Source: Peptococcaceae bacterium CEB3
GTDB lineage: Bacteria; Bacillota; Desulfitobacteriia; Desulfitobacteriales; Desulfitobacteriaceae
Assembly: GCA_001029295.1 (NCBI GenBank)
Contig: LDXJ01000061.1
Location: forward strand, 1 to 64,000
Direction of reading: 5' to 3'
Length of the DNA: 64,000 nucleotides
Under the pieces are notes generated by a model that worked only from the letters and a program-made list of their open reading frames with translations, did not search any database and was not told the origin of the DNA. Of the stretch, positions 42,590 to 51,052 are shown piece by piece. A program made the position numbers and the translations under genes. The first letter of the stretch is position 1. The number at the start of each line of letters is the position of its first letter.

Positions 42590-43536
42590 TGCCAATGAAA
42601 AGTCCTTCTTTCCAAAGTGATCAAAGCAAAAGCCGACAGGGCGGAAAGACCCGCCATGAGAAGGGTGGACAAGGCCGCCGCCATCCCCCACGAAAAGTAG
42701 TTGAAGCCCAGATTGTACAGGTAGTACATGATCAGGTTGGTTCCGTTGTTTGGTCCTCCCTGGGTTAACACGTAGACAGGGTCAACCGTTTCTAGGGCAT
42801 ATACCACCGACATCACGGTCACGAAAGAAATCATGGGCGCAATGACCGGCAGGATCACCTTACGGAAAGAGTAGAGATGGTGCGGATCTTCGGTTCTCAA
42901 GGCCTCCCTGACCTCGGGGGGAATGGACTGCAGACCGGCCAGGAGAAAGAGGGTAAAATACGGGGCGTACTTCCAAACAAAGAGGAGGACAAGGACCCCC
43001 AGAGCCGTTCCGGGGTGTCCCAGCCAGTTCTCATGGCCTAAGCCGAGAAAGCTTAACATCCTGTCCACCAGGCCAAAACGAGGAGCCAAGAAATACTGCC
43101 AGACGCTGGCGGCGGCGATCATGGGTATCACGGTCGGGGAAAACAAGCCGATGAGCAGAGGACGGGAAGAAAAGTTTCGCTTTTGGTTCAGGAGCAGAGA
43201 GAGGAAAAAGGCTATCACTAGGCACAAGATTACGGAAAGCACCGCGTAAAGCAGAGTGTTTCTCAGCACGAGGCGAAAAAGATGTGAGGCAAACAACTCC
43301 CGGTAATTTTTCAGCCCCGCGGGGCCTGTCGCCAGGCCCCGCGCATTTATAGCCAGAAAACTTTCCCACACCGTGCGCACCAGCGGGATCACAATAAACG
43401 TCAGGACCACGCTCAGAGGCAGAAGAAGCAATCCATAGCGGACCAGGTGAGGAAAAGCCGCTTGCAGCTTGGTCCTGACCATTGACCCGCGGGTATAGGC
43501 AGACCCTTCTTCTTTCGCGACCCACGAATCTTCCAT
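42586..43536 (-). CDS. Sugar-type ABC importer permease (MalF/UgpA-like)
   Basis: The 316-residue permease has six membrane segments and an EAA-like loop (REALRTEDPHHLYSFRKVIL then P); the usual E-A-A-x-x-D-G is changed to E-A-L-R-T-E-D, yet the glycine position is lost. ALETVDPVYVLTQGGPNNGT is typical of CUT1 permeases. It begins 5 bases after the binding-protein gene. Confidence 0.92.
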   Translation of the reverse strand: MEDSWVAKEEGSAYTRGSMVRTKLQAAFPHLVRYGLLLLPLSVVLTFIVIPLVRTVWESFLAINARGLATGPAGLKNYRELFASHLFRLVLRNTLLYAVLSVILCLVIAFFLSLLLNQKRNFSSRPLLIGLFSPTVIPMIAAASVWQYFLAPRFGLVDRMLSFLGLGHENWLGHPGTALGVLVLLFVWKYAPYFTLFLLAGLQSIPPEVREALRTEDPHHLYSFRKVILPVIAPMISFVTVMSVVYALETVDPVYVLTQGGPNNGTNLIMYYLYNLGFNYFSWGMAAALSTLLMAGLSALSAFALITLERRTFHWQ

Positions 43537-43541
43537 TTCCC

Positions 43542-44837
43542 TTACCCTTTCTGAACGCCCGCCAGAATTTTCTCGGCACTGGCCTGGGCGTTGTCCAAGG
43601 CTTGGTCTGCCGTGGCATGGCCGTCCAGGGCTGACTGGAGAGCGGCATCGATCACATCGTAAATCTGGTTAAGCTGATAAGTAGAGAGCTCCGGTTGGGC
43701 ATATCGAAGCTGCTCGGGGGCTACCAAGGCTTGCGGGTTTTTCGACACATAAGCCTTCATTTCAGGCAAATCATAAGCTTTGGGCGTTGACGCGATATAT
43801 CCTGTGTTCATACTCCAAGAAGCCTGCTGTTCCGGAGCGGTCATCCACTTGATGAAAGTCAGGGCAGCATCGTGGCGATCCTTCGGCAAACCTTTCATCA
43901 GGTAGATATCGCCTCCGCCCATACTGGTCAGATATTGGCTTTTATCCTTGGGCAGGAAGGAGACCCCGACCGAGAAATCGGCCTTCTTGAGGATAGTGCC
44001 CAAACTGCCGCTGGAATGAATGATCATGCCCGTCTTACCCTTCTCAAAATCATCCGGCAGTGTGTTCCAGGGCAAGATGCCCGTGGGTTCTATTTTGTAC
44101 TTATGAGACAGGTCCACCCAGAAATTCAGGGCGGTTTTCGCCGCCGGCGAATTGAAGTTGACATGAATGCCATCATTGCTCGCCAAATTCTGTCCGGCCT
44201 CGGTGGCGAAGGGCCCAAACTGCCAGTAGGTTGTGCCGTCCGAAGGGATTTCGATTCCGGTAAGACCTGCTTTCTCCAGGGCCTGGCCGTCGCTGACAAG
44301 TTCAGCCCAGGTGCGCGGGCCGTGGCTGGGGTCGAGGCCGGCTTTCTTAAAGGCATCTTTGTTATAATAAAGCACTACGGTCGAGCGCTGGAAGGGAACC
44401 CCCCAGAAATGATCTTGGACCTTGGGCTCGGTAAACTGAGGATAGTAGTCCCCTTCGGTCACCACATCGTCCAACGGTTCGATCGCGTCCAGTCGCAGCA
44501 AATCAAAAATAGCCGTATGATTGAGCACTGCCACATCCGGCGGATTGCCTCCTTGAATGGATGTTTCCACCTTGGCCAGAGTCTGCGGGTAGGTGCCTGA
44601 GAAAACAGGGTTGACATGAATATCGGGATGAGACTGGTTGAACTGGTTGACCATATTGGTCATGATCGTAGCCAACGGACCCGAAACACCCACGGGATAG
44701 TAGTACGTCAGTTGAACGCTCTTAGCGGACGTTGCCGCAGCCTTTCCTGCGTTGGCAGACGTCGCAGCCGTTCCGCAGCCGGTCAGAGCGGTAAGAAGAA
44801 AGACACCCGCCAGCAGGGAAGAGAAAATCCTTTTCAT
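43542..44837 (-). CDS. Sugar-type ABC substrate-binding lipoprotein (UgpB-like)
   Basis: The 431-residue protein has a lipoprotein signal (KRIFSSLLAGVFLLTALTGC) and a family 1 extracellular solute-binding fold: NQFNQSHPDIHVNPVFSGTY, GNPPDVAVLNHTAIFDLL, PFQRSTVVLYYNKDAFKKAG and FIKWMTAPEQQASWSMNTGY. This pattern is closest to glycerol-3-phosphate or oligosaccharide binders. The ATG at 44837 has AGAGGTG six bases upstream. The presence of a phosphatase in the operon would fit a phosphorylated polyol or a sugar; this is inference. Confidence 0.9.
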   Translation of the reverse strand: MKRIFSSLLAGVFLLTALTGCGTAATSANAGKAAATSAKSVQLTYYYPVGVSGPLATIMTNMVNQFNQSHPDIHVNPVFSGTYPQTLAKVETSIQGGNPPDVAVLNHTAIFDLLRLDAIEPLDDVVTEGDYYPQFTEPKVQDHFWGVPFQRSTVVLYYNKDAFKKAGLDPSHGPRTWAELVSDGQALEKAGLTGIEIPSDGTTYWQFGPFATEAGQNLASNDGIHVNFNSPAAKTALNFWVDLSHKYKIEPTGILPWNTLPDDFEKGKTGMIIHSSGSLGTILKKADFSVGVSFLPKDKSQYLTSMGGGDIYLMKGLPKDRHDAALTFIKWMTAPEQQASWSMNTGYIASTPKAYDLPEMKAYVSKNPQALVAPEQLRYAQPELSTYQLNQIYDVIDAALQSALDGHATADQALDNAQASAEKILAGVQKG

Positions 44838-44874
44838 TTTAACACCTCTTTCATTCAACTCAGTCAGAATCAGG

Positions 44875-45984
44875 CTAGCCGCTTTTTGTCATAAGATCAT
44901 GTAAAGTTCCCCTCAGGTCCCGGGTCTTGGGCGAATAAAGGCAAATGTTCCGCGGCGGTACCTTCACGTGCAACATATCGTTGAGTCTGAAGCTCCGCCT
45001 GTCACCCGCTTTGACCGTGAATTCCCCTGCCTCTGACCGCAAGGTCAGCACCGTTTCCGAACCCAGGTATTCTGCCAGGTCGATGCGCCCCGCCAGCATC
45101 GCATCTTGTTCATCTGTAATCTGGAAATCCTCCGGCCGTACGCCCATAATGACTTCCTCTTCCCCTTTCAGACCCCCCGCCTCCCCGACGGGCACGTCCA
45201 AGCGGGATCCCTGCAGGCGCATGCGGCCGCCCCCGTCAACAGGGACCAAGCTCACCTTGATCAGGTTCATACCCGGGGAACCGATGAACCCCGCGACAAA
45301 TGTGTTGGCGGGTCGGCGATAGACTTCCTCCGGTCTCCCTATCTGCTGAATTTTCCCGTCTTTGAGAACCGTGATGCGGTCACTCATGGTGATGGCTTCA
45401 ACCTGGTCATGCGTCACAAAGAGGGTAGTAACCCCCAGTTGGCGCTGGAGGCGTACTATTTCCGTGCGCATCTGACGTCGCAGCTCGGCATCCAAATTCG
45501 ACAGAGGCTCGTCCATCAGAAAGGATGAGGGATTTCGGACGATAGCCCTGGCGATGGCGACCCGCTGCCGTTCTCCGCCCGAAAGTTGGCGGGGCTTGCG
45601 CGACAGGTGATGAAACAGTCCCAACCGAGTCGCAACTCCCTCCACCTTTTGCTTGATCTCGGCTTGCGGTATCCTGATGGCGCGCAACGGAAAGGCGATG
45701 TTCTCAAAGACCGAAAGGTTGGGATAAAGGGCATAACTCTGGAATACCATAGCCACATTGCGCTTGTGGGGAGGCAGGGAATTGACCTTCCGATCACCAA
45801 TGTAAATATCCCCGCCGTCGATTTCCTCCAGCCCGGCGATGGAACGCAGCAAGGTGCTTTTGCCGCAGCCGGAGGGCCCCACTACAGTCATCAATTCCCC
45901 TTCGCCGACAGTAAGGTCGACACCTGACAAAGCCTCGCGCTCACCATAGCGCTTGGTAACGTTGATAAGCTTGATCGACGCAAT
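44875..45984 (-). CDS. Sugar-type ABC importer ATPase (UgpC/MalK-like) with unclear start codon
   Basis: Walker [11 protein letters not shown]-loop [20 protein letters not shown], signature [16 protein letters not shown], Walker [14 protein letters not shown] and THDQVEA are intact, followed by the MalK-type regulatory domain ([10 protein letters not shown]). The conserved N-terminus [18 protein letters not shown] is in frame upstream of the first TTG (45930), but between an in-frame stop at 46017 and that TTG there is no ATG, GTG or TTG. An ATT at 45984 stands exactly where Met is expected. Either ATT is the start, or the start codon or frame has mutated (a run of six A lies just upstream). 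It is the first gene of the importer operon. Confidence 0.85.
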   Translation of the reverse strand: MASIKLINVTKRYGEREALSGVDLTVGEGELMTVVGPSGCGKSTLLRSIAGLEEIDGGDIYIGDRKVNSLPPHKRNVAMVFQSYALYPNLSVFENIAFPLRAIRIPQAEIKQKVEGVATRLGLFHHLSRKPRQLSGGERQRVAIARAIVRNPSSFLMDEPLSNLDAELRRQMRTEIVRLQRQLGVTTLFVTHDQVEAITMSDRITVLKDGKIQQIGRPEEVYRRPANTFVAGFIGSPGMNLIKVSLVPVDGGGRMRLQGSRLDVPVGEAGGLKGEEEVIMGVRPEDFQITDEQDAMLAGRIDLAEYLGSETVLTLRSEAGEFTVKAGDRRSFRLNDMLHVKVPPRNICLYSPKTRDLRGTLHDLMTKSG

Positions 45985-46066
45985 GGTTTGTTCCGTTTTT
46001 TCACCCTCTTTCCGTTATTTTCCCGAAAAACCGGACACATCTTTTATCAGATGTCCCGTATAAGAT

Positions 46067-46106
46067 GTCTAGACCTCTTGAGGCCAAGCATAACATACGT
46101 ATGTTA
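46067..46106 (-). promoter_or_regulatory. Promoter and operators of the sugar ABC operon
   Basis: On the minus strand TTGGCC (-35) and TTATAC (-10) are about 17-18 bases apart. A GTCTAGAC palindrome (46067-46074), like GntR/HutC operators, lies between them, and a perfect 16-bp palindrome (TAACATACGTATGTTA, 46091-46106) lies just upstream. An ACATCT-N6-AGATGT repeat lies downstream of the start. Repression by the operon's GntR protein is the simplest reading. Confidence 0.5.
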
Positions 46107-46250
46107 GCGGCCGCTCAAGTTCGATTATGATTCTTGTAAAATACAGTTAAAATCTTGGTTTGCGTTTTTCGGTTAAACGGTTCGCTTGGCCTACAGCCAT
46201 AAGGGACTTTCACCGTCCAGCTAATCGCCATGCGCAGCGCACGCCAAAAC

Positions 46251-46274
46251 GGAGCCATCCGATCAGATGGCTCC
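46251..46274 (-). terminator. Terminator downstream of the CYTH gene
   Basis: A 9-bp stem (GGAGCCATC / GATGGCTCC) with a 6-base loop is followed on the minus strand by GTTTTGG. It separates the CYTH gene from the ABC operon. Confidence 0.65.
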
Positions 46275-46332
46275 CAGGGCATGCGTCGTATGACACGGAG
46301 TAGTCTCTAATCAAGGTCCTTTTCCTAAATCC

Positions 46333-46812
46333 TCAACCCTCCCGCCAACACTTGAAAGGCCTCTGAGCCAAGTTATAGTTAAAATAGCGTGGATCCCGCG
46401 TGATCTCCGCCTCCGCGTTCACCCACTCCGGAAATTTCAGCGGATAGTCCAGCCTGGGCATCTCCACATCTACCGTAACCAGACCCGCATTTTCTCCCGC
46501 ATAGACATCGACTTCCCAAATGAGGGAACCGTAGGGAAAGGAATAACGGGTTTTTTCGATTGGGGGAACAATAGCCAGCTCGCACAATGTCCGGCGTTCT
46601 TCAGTGGAAGCCAAGGATTTTTCCGCTTCGAACTCGAAGCGGCTGCCATCTGGCTTAAGCGTCTTGACCGCCAGCACGACCCGTTCGCCGCTGAAGCGAA
46701 AACGAATTTGCGGCTCGCGCTGCAGATACCCCTGGACGAAGTGCTGCCCCCCTTTGAGCTCAGGCAGTTTTTCTTTAAACACGAGGAACTTGCGCTCTAT
46801 TTCTGTACTCAT
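46333..46812 (-). CDS. CYTH-domain protein (triphosphate-processing)
   Basis: The 159-residue protein begins with the CYTH signature EIERKFLV and continues with the alternating charged strands of a triphosphate tunnel enzyme (YLQREPQIRFRFSGERVVLA, FEFEAEKSL, WEVDVYAGENAGLVTVDVEM). Such proteins hydrolyse tripolyphosphate or, less often, make cAMP. GGAGG lies seven bases before the ATG. It stands alone with its own terminator. Confidence 0.9.
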   Translation of the reverse strand: MSTEIERKFLVFKEKLPELKGGQHFVQGYLQREPQIRFRFSGERVVLAVKTLKPDGSRFEFEAEKSLASTEERRTLCELAIVPPIEKTRYSFPYGSLIWEVDVYAGENAGLVTVDVEMPRLDYPLKFPEWVNAEAEITRDPRYFNYNLAQRPFKCWREG

Positions 46813-46974
46813 GGCCTAGCCTCCATCGCCTTCACAATCGTACTCATCCTATATCCTGCCCTTGTCAACCTTATGCCAACGACTTTCCAGAGCAGAAAAA
46901 TCTATCCGCCGCAGTAACATCTTATCCTCAGTGCGCCCTATGCTTAGACAAGTCTTAGACAAGTCAGCGCAGTT

Positions 46975-47949
46975 TCATCCCCCGCCGCCCGGAAGGTCCG
47001 TTGTGCTTCCTTTTGGCCGTGCGCTCGCTCCAGGCTTCCGGGCCACGACAGACAAAATCAAAGCCTCGACCGATTCCTCGACCGACCAGTTCCATGCTTT
47101 GACGTCGTCCCGATCGAACCGCAGAAAAGACCCTGCCTCGGCCCGCAGCACCAGCGGGTTCGCTCCGTAGATCGGAACCCTCCGCCAACGCACATCGGAA
47201 TTGACCAATACAATACCTCCCGGCCGCACCGTCCGGGTAAGCCAGGATAAATGGGAAAGCGCCAAGCGGCGCAGGACCTGCCCTAAAAGGGAGTAAGGAA
47301 ACTCTTTTGCCTCGGCTGCCAAGCGTCTCTGACCTTCCTGCCACGCTATTCCGGTCACTTGCCAGACCTTCTCCGTTACAGGCCAGACTAATTGCGACAG
47401 AAGGCACTGGCTTACGGCAACGTCCACGGAGTCCTGCCCGGGGTAGCCCGACCCGGGCACACCCCGCCCCGGAGCCCCTCGCGGCAGTCCTTCCGGCCAA
47501 GAGACTTGGGCAAGTTCGGACAGCGCCCGAGCCAGATCCCCGGGATTTGTCTCCATCTGTGTCAGGAACAGGTCAATCCCGTCGGCGAGTCCGCCCGCGT
47601 CTCCAACCCAAGTCTTTATCTTGGCCGGTGTACTGTGCACCTCATTTCGGCCCCGGGTGACTGTGTTTAAAGCTCGTCCCAAGGCGTCTCCATCAATGTC
47701 GACCAACCACAGTTCAGACGCCAGACCCACCAGTTCGGGCAAATCTAAGTCGTTCGCGTTCCCGGCCCCCGCCACAAGTATGCGACTCCGGCCCGTCTCT
47801 CTCCGGGTCATCCTCATCCTGTCTGCCCTTTCCAAGTCTGCCGCTTCGCGGATACGCCGCATGGTTTGCTCACGGTGCGAGTCGTAACTCGCCCAAGCAT
47901 CCGCAGTCGTACGGTTTGCCAGTCCCTGGATCCTGCGGTAATCCAGCAT
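46975..47949 (-). CDS. Putative SAM-dependent methyltransferase-like protein
   Basis: The 324-residue protein has a Rossmann-like segment RSRILVAGAGNANDLDLPEL followed by LWLVDIDGDALGRAL, as in AdoMet-binding proteins (glycine loop, then acidic residue), and a later LTRTVRPGGIVLVNSDV resembling strand 5. No catalytic motif identifies the substrate. The middle has a Gly/Pro-rich insert (GLPRGAPGRGVPGSGYPGQD). The ATG at 47949 is chosen for its AAAGGA site; an earlier TTG is too close to its site. Confidence 0.6.
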   Translation of the reverse strand: MLDYRRIQGLANRTTADAWASYDSHREQTMRRIREAADLERADRMRMTRRETGRSRILVAGAGNANDLDLPELVGLASELWLVDIDGDALGRALNTVTRGRNEVHSTPAKIKTWVGDAGGLADGIDLFLTQMETNPGDLARALSELAQVSWPEGLPRGAPGRGVPGSGYPGQDSVDVAVSQCLLSQLVWPVTEKVWQVTGIAWQEGQRRLAAEAKEFPYSLLGQVLRRLALSHLSWLTRTVRPGGIVLVNSDVRWRRVPIYGANPLVLRAEAGSFLRFDRDDVKAWNWSVEESVEALILSVVARKPGASARPKGSTTDLPGGGG

Positions 47950-48014
47950 ACCATCCTGTCCTTTCGCCAAATCTCCTCACGGCTGGTGCCATGCCACGCT
48001 TATGTGTTTCTATC

Positions 48015-48296
48015 TCATAGCTCATATTTTTCACGTAATTTCTTCCATACGCCATCATGCTTAAGCCATTTCGTGTTTGGATCATTTGCCTGAGCCTCTG
48101 CCTCGGCTAATTTTTCTTCAATATAACGGTAGTGCAAAAATTCTTCGTATTCTTTGAAATCATCAAAGCTAATAAGCACAGACTCGCTTTTCCCGTTATT
48201 TGTGATAATTACATGATCATGTTGCTTAATGATATTGGCTAATTCAGGATAATTATTTCTCAAATCGCGCACAGGTCTGACATGAGTATTCAGCAT
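48015..48296 (-). CDS. Phd/YefM-type antitoxin without adjacent toxin
   Basis: The 93-residue protein begins MLNTHVRPVRDLRNNYPELA, with VIITNNGKSESVLISFDDFK, the Phd/YefM DNA-binding fold, then a helical tail that would bind a toxin. AGGAGGTG lies seven bases before the ATG. A perfect palindrome overlaps the promoter region. No RelE/ParE/Doc-type gene follows: the next gene downstream is the methyltransferase-like one. It may be an orphan, may act on a distant toxin, or may be a plain repressor. Confidence 0.85.
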   Translation of the reverse strand: MLNTHVRPVRDLRNNYPELANIIKQHDHVIITNNGKSESVLISFDDFKEYEEFLHYRYIEEKLAEAEAQANDPNTKWLKHDGVWKKLREKYEL

Positions 48297-48312
48297 ATAA
48301 AGCACCTCCTCT

Positions 48313-48333
48313 TGTGATACATATTGTATCACA
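48313..48333. promoter_or_regulatory. Perfect palindromic operator of the antitoxin gene
   Basis: Arms TGTGATACA and TGTATCACA are separated by three bases. The site begins 17 bases upstream of the antitoxin ATG and covers a -10-like TACAAT on the minus strand, as expected for autorepression. Confidence 0.75.
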
Positions 48334-48640
48334 CTGCGCGATAGCTATTAAGATTTTCTTTACTATACCTTGCATTGTCTGCTAAGCCGACTTTGCAAAA
48401 AATAGCAAACTCTATTATCTCAGTCAGTTGATCAAGTGTAAAGCATAGGCACCGATTCCCCAAACAAGCAAACCCTAGGGGAAACGATGACGGGCCTTCC
48501 CTAGATGTAGTTCGTGTTGTATAATCAGAACAGAGGTTCTACGCAAAAGTTCTATGGTGGTTTCAAGCTGTTTGGTCTTCTTACCCGCCCTCATCTCCTC
48601 GCTTCATAAATTCGTTGTTTCCTTTTCCGTAATTCCTTAG

Positions 48641-48730
48641 TTCTCGATAATTGTTTGGTTCTCGATAATTGTTTGGTTCTCGATAGTTGTTCGGTTATCG
48701 ATAGTTGTTCGGTTGTCGATCAATCTTTGG
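48641..48730 (+). repeat. Five 18-bp tandem units upstream of thiD
   Basis: The units read TTCTCGATAATTGTTTGG (twice, identical), then three variants ending TTCGG, TTCGG and TTTGG. They end 54 bases before the thiD start. The rest of 48334-48640 holds nothing recognised. Confidence 0.9.
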
Positions 48731-48783
48731 CGTCGATATGGCGATCTATAACCGGCCGGAAACTCACCGAGGGGAGGTCCTAA

Positions 48784-49590
48784 ATCATCAAGAAGGTACT
48801 GACGATCGCCGGCTCCGACGGCAGCGGCGGAGCGGGAATTCAAGCGGACTTAAAGACTTTTGCCGCCCATGGGGTATTCGGCCTGAGCGTGATCACCGCC
48901 GTGACCGCCCAGAATACCCAGGGAGTGCGGGCCGTACAAGACATTGACCGGGACATGGTCTTTAAACAGATAGAAGCCATCTTTGACGATATCGAGGTGG
49001 ACGCCGTGAAAATCGGTATGGTTTCCCAGCCCGCCACCATCGAAACGATCGCCGCGGCTCTCGAAAAGTACGCCCCCGAACATATTGTGCTGGATCCGGT
49101 CATGGTATCCAAAAATGGCTACCACCTGCTGAAAAAGGAGGCAGAAACTCTGTTGATTAAGGAGTTGTTCCCTCTGGCTGAAATTGTGACTCCCAACATT
49201 CCGGAGGCGGAAGCCATCACCGGCTTAAGGGTCGACGACTTGCAGCAGATGGAAGAGGCAGCCGCCGCCATTTTCCGTCTGGGCGCCAGAAATGTCCTCT
49301 TAAAAGGGGGACACCTTGAGGGGAAGCCCATAGATATTCTCTACAAAGGCCACGAGTTTCTGCATTTTACTAAAGCCCGCGTTGACACCAAGAACACCCA
49401 CGGAACAGGCTGCACCTTGTCCTCGGCCATCGCCGCCAACCTTGCCCTCGGCCGGAAGGTGGAAGAAGCGATCACCCTAGCCAAGGACTACACCACAGTT
49501 GCCATCGAGCACTCTCTGCCGCTCGGCCGGGGAGCCGGTCCGACCCATCACTTCTATACGCTCTACCAAAAGGCGGGTTTGATTCCCTGA
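48784..49590 (+). CDS. thiD: Hydroxymethylpyrimidine (phosphate) kinase with an ATC at the start position
   Basis: The 268-residue enzyme phosphorylates the pyrimidine precursor of thiamine. The conserved start is IKKVLTIAGSDGSGGAGIQA followed by DLKTF; further motifs are VLDPVMVSKNGYHLL, IVTPNIPEAEAITGL and DTKNTHGTGCTLSSAIAANL. A TAA lies directly before the coding stretch. The first ATG/GTG/TTG in frame is a GTG at 48889, deep inside the conserved fold. An ATC at 48784 lies six bases after AGGGGAGG, so it is the best start. A CTG five codons later is the alternative. No TPP riboswitch was recognised upstream. Confidence 0.88.
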   Translation: MIKKVLTIAGSDGSGGAGIQADLKTFAAHGVFGLSVITAVTAQNTQGVRAVQDIDRDMVFKQIEAIFDDIEVDAVKIGMVSQPATIETIAAALEKYAPEHIVLDPVMVSKNGYHLLKKEAETLLIKELFPLAEIVTPNIPEAEAITGLRVDDLQQMEEAAAAIFRLGARNVLLKGGHLEGKPIDILYKGHEFLHFTKARVDTKNTHGTGCTLSSAIAANLALGRKVEEAITLAKDYTTVAIEHSLPLGRGAGPTHHFYTLYQKAGLIP

Positions 49591-49803
49591 GCATATCGGG
49601 TGTGACAGGCTAACCAGCAAGGATCTCGAATCAAACCATACTCTTTGGCAAGACAAAAAGGGCCCGGGGAATATCCCCCGAACCCTCTGTCTGTTGGCTT
49701 GTTTTTGTGCCACTTGGCCCAATTTTTTTGACGGTCGCCTTTGGCAACTGTCACCTTACTACATTTCGTAAAGGTACTGTAACCCGTTTTTGCAGTCGCT
49801 GGC

Positions 49804-50427
49804 TTATTTCGCCGCCGTACCCGACTTGATCACAATCCTTTGGCGCGGGCCGGTGGGTAAAACCGTCCTGCCGTAAATTGGGTTAATGATTCCGGCCGCC
49901 GAGGTGTACCAGGCACAGATAGCCGTGATAATGCCGAAGATACCCCCTGGCACCGATGACACCAAGCCGAAATTCGCCAGGTCAAGCAGGATGAACGTGA
50001 TCTCCAAGAAGGTAAACACCGCCAGCAAAGCGTTGTTAAGTCTGAAGGTGGCAATCCACATATACGTGTTGAATACAGTAAAACCGACAAGGAATAAACC
50101 GATGGCAATCGGTTCGGAGCTGCCGAAACTGATAAGTTTCAGACCTCCTAAGATAATGATGGAGGCCAAGGACAGCCAAAATGCTCCATACGTGGTAAAG
50201 GCAGCCGCCCCAAACGTATTGTTTTTCTTAAATTCCCACATCCCCGCTAGGATCTGGGCAATCCCGCCATAGAAGAGAGCGACCGGGACAAAGAGAGCGC
50301 CTAATGCGGCTGGTACCAGCTGAGCATTTGACATGCTCAGGATAAAAGTTGTCAAAGCAAAACCAGCTAGGCCCAGAGGGCCGGGATCGCCAATCGAGCT
50401 TTCGCGGATTTCCGTAACTTCTGCCAT
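49804..50427 (-). CDS. Acetate/succinate uptake transporter (GPR1/FUN34/YaaH family, SatP-like)
   Basis: The 207-residue protein has six membrane segments and the family signature GDPGPLGLAGFALTTFILS (NPxPLGL with Asp in place of Asn). GGGAGGT lies nine bases before the ATG. The acetyl-CoA synthetase gene is upstream on the same strand, so imported acetate can be activated at once. The family transports short carboxylic acids as hexamers. Confidence 0.92.
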   Translation of the reverse strand: MAEVTEIRESSIGDPGPLGLAGFALTTFILSMSNAQLVPAALGALFVPVALFYGGIAQILAGMWEFKKNNTFGAAAFTTYGAFWLSLASIIILGGLKLISFGSSEPIAIGLFLVGFTVFNTYMWIATFRLNNALLAVFTFLEITFILLDLANFGLVSSVPGGIFGIITAICAWYTSAAGIINPIYGRTVLPTGPRQRIVIKSGTAAK

Positions 50428-50485
50428 CTCAATTCTACCTCCCTATTATTTCCCATTCACATGGCTATCGCCAAGGGAGCTTTTC

Positions 50486-50505
50486 AGACCTTTTTGACAA
50501 GGTCT
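50486..50505 (-). promoter_or_regulatory. Hairpin in the leader of the acetate transporter gene
   Basis: AGACCTT and AAGGTCT form a 7-bp stem 60-80 bases before the transporter start. On the plus strand it is followed by CCTTTTTA, so it could equally be a weak terminator for plus-strand transcription. Confidence 0.35.
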
Positions 50506-50572
50506 CCTTTTTAAAATCAGATCAGGCCTTCCTTAACTAAAATTCACAAGATTTTCTTCCAGCCTTACTTAG

Positions 50573-50720
50573 GTCAGTTCTTGTTTTGCTCAGCTCTTGT
50601 TTTGCTTAGGTCGGATTTTGTCTTGCTTGAATCAAATCTTACTTGGGTCGAATCTTACTTGGGTCAGATCTTACTTAATCAGATCTTACTTAATCAGATC
50701 TTGCTTAAGCCAGATCTACT
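50573..50720. repeat. Degenerate 15-20 bp tandem array upstream of the acetate transporter gene
   Basis: About nine units of the type TCAGATCTTACTTAA / TCGAATCTTACTTGGG lie in a row, with more diverged units (TCAGTTCTTGTTTTGC) at the left. It fills much of the space between the transporter and acs genes. A 19-bp duplication (GAGCCGTTACGCTGCCACA type) lies at 51010-51047. The remaining bases hold nothing recognised. Confidence 0.85.
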
Positions 50721-51052
50721 TTAACCACGACCTCTCTCACCGTACGTTTTTCATTGTTTTTTTCACCGGGGCTATTTGCTCAACCCTTGGGATCCAGGGA
50801 ACCTTATCGCGAATCGGTCCCTTGAACCCGTCGGGTTAATGCCTGTATGCCTGAACAGTCTGAATATTGCTAGCGGGATGGTTCCGGGAAAAGATCTTCG
50901 TTACCTCTTTCCCCGGAGCCCACTGTTTAGAACCAGGGCTTCACCGTTTTTACACAGTGTATACAGCCGAATACGGAATTATGCTGTCCTTGGCACTTTT
51001 AACTACTTTGAGCCGTTACGCTGCCACAGAGCCGTTACACTGCCGCTGATAC

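Noticed and set aside
48641-48730. CRISPR-like array of short repeats
   Set aside because: The 18-bp units are contiguous with no spacers, and no cas gene is near. It is a simple tandem repeat. The same holds for 50573-50720.
48334-48783. TPP riboswitch upstream of thiD
   Set aside because: I looked for CTGAGA and the conserved second-arm sequence and did not see them; the region is mostly a tandem repeat.
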